Shown here in pieces: positions 21,101-22,694 of a stretch of 22,694 bases of DNA; the stretch's first letter is position 1; each line of letters opens with the position of its first letter. Below the pieces are notes generated by a model that saw only the letters and a program-made list of their open reading frames with translations, did no database searches and was not told the DNA's origin. The position numbers were made by a program, and so were the translations under genes. The DNA is from Rodentolepis nana (lineage: Eukaryota; Platyhelminthes; Cestoda; Cyclophyllidea; Hymenolepididae), in NCBI GenBank assembly GCA_900617975.1, contig UZAE01012319.1, positions 1-22,694 on the forward strand. The letters run 5' to 3'.

Positions 21101-22606
21101 CTGTGAAATTGAGGATCTCAATGAACTTATAGCAAGCCGAACCAAGGACTATATCAAACGTCCAACTAACACTTTTGGACAGTTTGAAACACCCTCTTCA
21201 AATGTCATGGCTGAGGTTAGTTTAGTCAATAACGTTGGTCTATATTAGTTGTCATTTTCTTACCTGCTCATGTCATTGGTTTTAGTTCGTCCGAATAGCT
21301 GATGACACTAGAACGGAAAAGCTCTCTTTCCTTTTCTTCGACGTTTGGAAGTTGAAGCAGCCTGATCTTGCTCTCACTCTCTATGGATCATTTCCTCCTT
21401 CGAAGTCACTTCAAAAGCGATTCCTCAAAATGGTCGTAACTGTGGTTCATAAGACGCGTACGATTAAACATTATAATGATCACTAGTTGTCAGTCGAATT
21501 TCAACACTTTTTGTTGTAGTAAGTTGGGTGATAACAGACGGAATTTTCGATAGTATTGCTGAAGTGATGTCAGACGGAATGCATGGTTATGCAGAGGCCT
21601 ATGGACTATCAAGGCTTCAAGTCATTGGTATAGCTCCTTGGAGGCACCTAACGCTTCAATCAGAGCTTCACTCTTCCAATTATTCGGTAGGTCACAGAAG
21701 CATTTGATGTCACCTGCATGCATGAGTGCATGGCTGACAAAATGAATAGCTGGTCTTTCTTGGAGTTTATCTTCATTTATATTCTCTCTTGGCATTCACT
21801 TGCTTGTCGTTTTGTGTGTATAGACTCACCTTGCCTGTTCATGATTAGTGAGTAACTTATTTATTATCGGTTTTACGTTCTATACTTTGTGTTTGCAATG
21901 TAAGTCTAAAGTAAATGAAAGTAGAAGAATTAGTTAACTCTTGGGAATTGGTCTTGTGGTATTCAGTAGTTCAGAGTCTAGACATGGGATAAACTGGCTT
22001 TTTGACATGTTGATCAATTTGACAGAATAAAGTCATGGTGCTTCAAGGTATTTGCGCTCGAACCATCTGGCCACAATTACAATTTTGGTCAGTCGGTAAT
22101 AACCGGCTTACTTGCTGATCATTAATTAACGTGTCTCTGTGAGTAATGTGAATAATGAGATGAGTCAATTGGTCTAGACGATCATAGCTTTTCTTCGCAT
22201 CTTATAAGTGATTCTTACTTGCCCTTTGCAGGGATGCTATCGAGTCAGGTTCCCAGAGAGGGAGAAGATAGTGACAATTTACCCACAGATAGCACCATTT
22301 CACACACGGTACCTCTTCGTCGATTCTGGTGGTAAAAATGACACCACTTGCATTCAGGATTTCCGTGCAAGGTTTGAAACCTGGCTTGCCAATCTCAATA
22401 TAGAGGTGGAGTCATTTGAGCTCTCGCGTAAGTATAAAATATTTTATATTGAGGTTGACGTGAAGTTCCCACGTTCCTAATTTTGCTCTTATACTTCTTC
22501 CATAGACAATGTCCCGATTTGTGGAATTCTTGTGGCAGGAAGGCCAGAGCATGCACTGGGTGTTTACCAGGCTCTACGCAATGGTATCCCATTCGTAGTT
22601 ATTGCG
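14782..22606 (+). CDS. Ankyrin-repeat + TRPM-like SLOG (MHR1-2) protein, 5' part of gene, partial
   Basis: Candidate join: 14782-15108, 16228-16326, 17205-17303, 17942-18079, 18602-18684, 20957-21215, 21286-21457, 21520-21686, 22232-22427, 22506-22606; 1641 nt, 547 codons, every junction in phase, open at the right edge. Residues 1-109: basic/Ser-rich start, then an acidic region. About 110-205: three ankyrin-like repeats. 249-547: TRPM N-terminal homology region, with CECSGDC...H, a PTNTFGQFET block, WVITDG, IGIAPW, YLFVDSGG and VPICGILVAGRP aligning in order with TRPM MHR1-2. Known: this SLOG-like fold precedes the channel domain in TRPM cation channels and binds ADP-ribose in TRPM2. No membrane segment lies inside the window, so channel identity is not shown. 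The two halves could be separate genes; one phase-compatible intron (18685-20956) links them. Confidence 0.6.
15109..16227 (+). other. Intron 1 of the ankyrin/TRPM-like gene
   Basis: A GT-AG, phase 0 intron of about 1.1 kb. It contains a small ATG-initiated frame at 15469-15579 (36 codons) and the AT-rich palindromic tract near its end. Confidence 0.75.
16144..16200. repeat. AT-rich palindromic tract before exon 2
   Basis: ATAAATATAAATATATA and its near mirror TATATTTATATTTATAT form a self-complementary tract ending in (TG)n(TA)n, just upstream of the exon 2 acceptor at 16227. Confidence 0.7.
16228..16326 (+). CDS. Exon 2, ankyrin repeat 1 (33 codons)
   Basis: Acceptor TTCCTTCAATAG and donor CAG|GTACGA enclose exactly 33 codons in phase 0. 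The peptide has the ankyrin pattern TPVHICAALGDYVGLRKLL followed by a DAEFPHLTQDQ loop, matching the TPLHxAA..G....V..LL consensus. Confidence 0.85.
17205..17303 (+). CDS. Exon 3, ankyrin repeat 2 (33 codons)
   Basis: Acceptor CTCTTATTGTAG and donor TTT|GTAAGT again enclose exactly 33 codons in phase 0. The repeat reads LGRLPLHYAVQTNLPTVIML then a DTGQLDAVDF loop; the LPLHYAV helix start and D..GR turn are typical of ankyrin repeats. Confidence 0.85.
17664..17680. repeat. (AC)n microsatellite
   Basis: A short uninterrupted AC run in the intron between exons 3 and 4; a second, interrupted one is at about 18700-18724. Confidence 0.9.
17942..18079 (+). CDS. Exon 4, ankyrin repeat 3 and linker (46 codons)
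   Basis: Acceptor TTCCATTTTTAG and donor CAG|GTAAGT enclose 46 codons, phase 0 at both ends. GNRKPLMFCQYHDHETVRGY plus IIKLIESL fits a degenerate ankyrin repeat; the last ~17 residues are a charged linker (NGLGNENKKDLQ). Confidence 0.8.
18602..18684 (+). CDS. Exon 5, linker between ankyrin and SLOG parts
   Basis: Acceptor TTTCATTCTCACAG and donor CTG|GTAAGT enclose 83 nt (27 codons plus 2 nt). In phase with exon 4 it reads DAIVRDAHWKLPLNFEAYLC and TKIRPMY, ending with TG of a split codon. No other frame was examined as carefully, but both splice sites are strong and the upstream phase agrees. Confidence 0.7.
19263..20270 (-). mobile_element. Decayed non-LTR retrotransposon: RT C-terminal part, start of RNase H, 3' tail
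   Basis: A minus-strand frame from 20241 to 19543 encodes 232 residues with FTYLGMTFDAKLTWKSHI, NRLNALKRLAG, a Trp-Gly pair and SIMLYCCEPL, the region following the polymerase core in I/Jockey-type non-LTR elements. TGA at 19543-19545 is followed in the same frame by LQVFTDGSYIENQANIGAGV, the beginning of an RNase H domain (TDGS catalytic Asp). The domain then breaks off and passes into a 3' tail ending in (TAA)n at 19285-19263. Upstream of 20250 the frame is shifted and the polymerase core is absent. N at 19453. The element is dead. Confidence 0.85.
20345..20779. repeat. Exact 217-bp direct duplication around one N (probable assembly artefact)
   Basis: 20345-20561 and 20563-20779 are identical by eye across all 217 bases, separated by a single N at 20562. 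This is what results when two contig ends overlap but are placed end to end. If so, the true sequence is 218 bp shorter. Confidence 0.85.
20579..20901 (-). repeat. SINE-like retroposon copy G in the ankyrin-SLOG intron
   Basis: A reverse-oriented copy, with head ending CATACCCC at 20901 and tail at about 20579. Its distal part also appears at 20361-20561, but that is the assembly duplication described separately. No convincing TSD was found. Confidence 0.78.
20957..21215 (+). CDS. Exon 6, start of TRPM homology region
   Basis: One base plus 86 codons, donor GAG|GTTAGT. The exon contains CECSGDCALHEKFC, corresponding to the CxCG...H element of TRPM MHR1, and TKDYIKRPTNTFGQFET, which matches the TKEFPTDAFGDIQFET block of TRPM channels in order and spacing. 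The acceptor is the weak point. AAG|GAG at 20954-20959 is a tandem NAGNAG site with a poor pyrimidine tract; both choices keep the frame (Trp-Ser or Cys at the joint). An AG at 20974 would produce TGA with exon 5. Confidence 0.75.
21286..21457 (+). CDS. Exon 7, TRPM MHR (FVRIADDT...ALTLYGSF)
   Basis: Acceptor TCATTGGTTTTAG opens in phase 0 with FVRIADDTRTEKLSLFLFFD (here read with SFLFF after KL), then VWKLKQPDLALTLYGSFPP and KRFLKMVV. This parallels YVRLSxDT....L...W....P.LVISVxGG of TRPM channels. The preceding intron is only 70 nt. The 3' end is inferred: C|GTACGA at 21457 is the donor that gives the phase required by exon 8; it adds a few residues relative to vertebrate TRPMs. Confidence 0.8.
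21520..21686 (+). CDS. Exon 8, TRPM SLOG core (WVITDG...IGIAPW)
   Basis: Acceptor TTTTTGTTGTAG, donor TCG|GTAGGT, 2 nt plus 55 codons. SWVITDGIFDSIAEVMSDGM and QVIGIAPW align with GAWIxTGGxxxGVMxxVG and IGIAPWG of TRPM channels. The second Gly of the TGG turn is kept but the first is Asp, and the following Gly-Val is replaced by Asp-Ser. The upstream intron is 62 nt. Confidence 0.82.
22232..22427 (+). CDS. Exon 9, TRPM SLOG (RYLFVDSGG)
   Basis: Acceptor CTTGCCCTTTGCAG, donor TCGC|GTAAGT, 65 codons plus 1 nt. HTRYLFVDSGG corresponds to the THFILVDNGT strand-turn of TRPM MHR2, and DFRARFETWLANLNIE to the following EAKLRRQLEKYIS helix. Order and spacing relative to exons 8 and 10 match the family. 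Confidence 0.85.
22506..22606 (+). CDS. Exon 10, TRPM SLOG (VPICGILVAGRP), partial gene end
   Basis: Acceptor TACTTCTTCCATAG, donor GCG|GTAAGA, 2 nt plus 33 codons. NVPICGILVAGRPEHALGVY and QALRNGIPFVVIA parallel the VPVVALIVEGGPN...L.....PVVVxxGSG segment of TRPMs. The exon ends just before the expected GSG turn, and the coding region continues beyond the window. Confidence 0.85.
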
Positions 22607-22694
22607 GTAAGATTGTGGTTGAGTAATTTTTAAGGTATATTTTGTTGTAATTTATGCCCTACTGAAATTTTAAATCAGTGTTATTTGCGCAAGA

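Overview
The window is animal nuclear DNA: AT-rich, with spliced genes whose introns run from about 60 bp to more than 2 kb, retroposon copies with target-site duplications, and simple repeats. Two gene families are recognisable (RSBN1/DPY-21-type JmjC protein; TRPM-type SLOG domain). The mix of tiny and long introns and an interspersed retroposon family would suit a parasitic flatworm, but this is a guess. Two isolated N positions and an exact 217-bp duplication around one of them show that this is a draft assembly.

Layout. (1) 1-7.9 kb is mostly intergenic or intronic. It holds one unrecognised minus-strand first coding exon (2927-3457) behind a TATA box and a cluster of four CCAAT boxes with CHR-like hexamers, and five copies of a ~340-bp SINE-like retroposon. 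(2) 7919-12889 (minus) is a compact three-exon RSBN1 gene encoding about 500 aa. Its first intron has a GC-AG boundary fixed by reading phase, and a 28-nt G run lies in the RNA just after the stop codon. (3) 12.9-14.8 kb is a divergent intergenic region with a perfect CRE palindrome. (4) 14782-22606 (plus) is a chain of ten phase-compatible exons. Exons 1-5 encode an N-terminal region and about three ankyrin repeats. Exons 6-10 encode the N-terminal SLOG/LSDAT (MHR1-2) region of a TRPM-like protein. The gene runs off the right edge. The ankyrin-to-SLOG intron contains a decayed non-LTR retrotransposon (RT C-terminal part plus start of RNase H) and another SINE copy.

The most interesting points are the candidate ankyrin + TRPM-SLOG fusion with eroded nucleotide-binding motifs, the SINE family whose 3' end matches that of the LINE beside it, the conserved palindrome-rich SINE head, and the GC-AG intron. 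No RNA genes, CRISPR arrays or bacterial features were seen.
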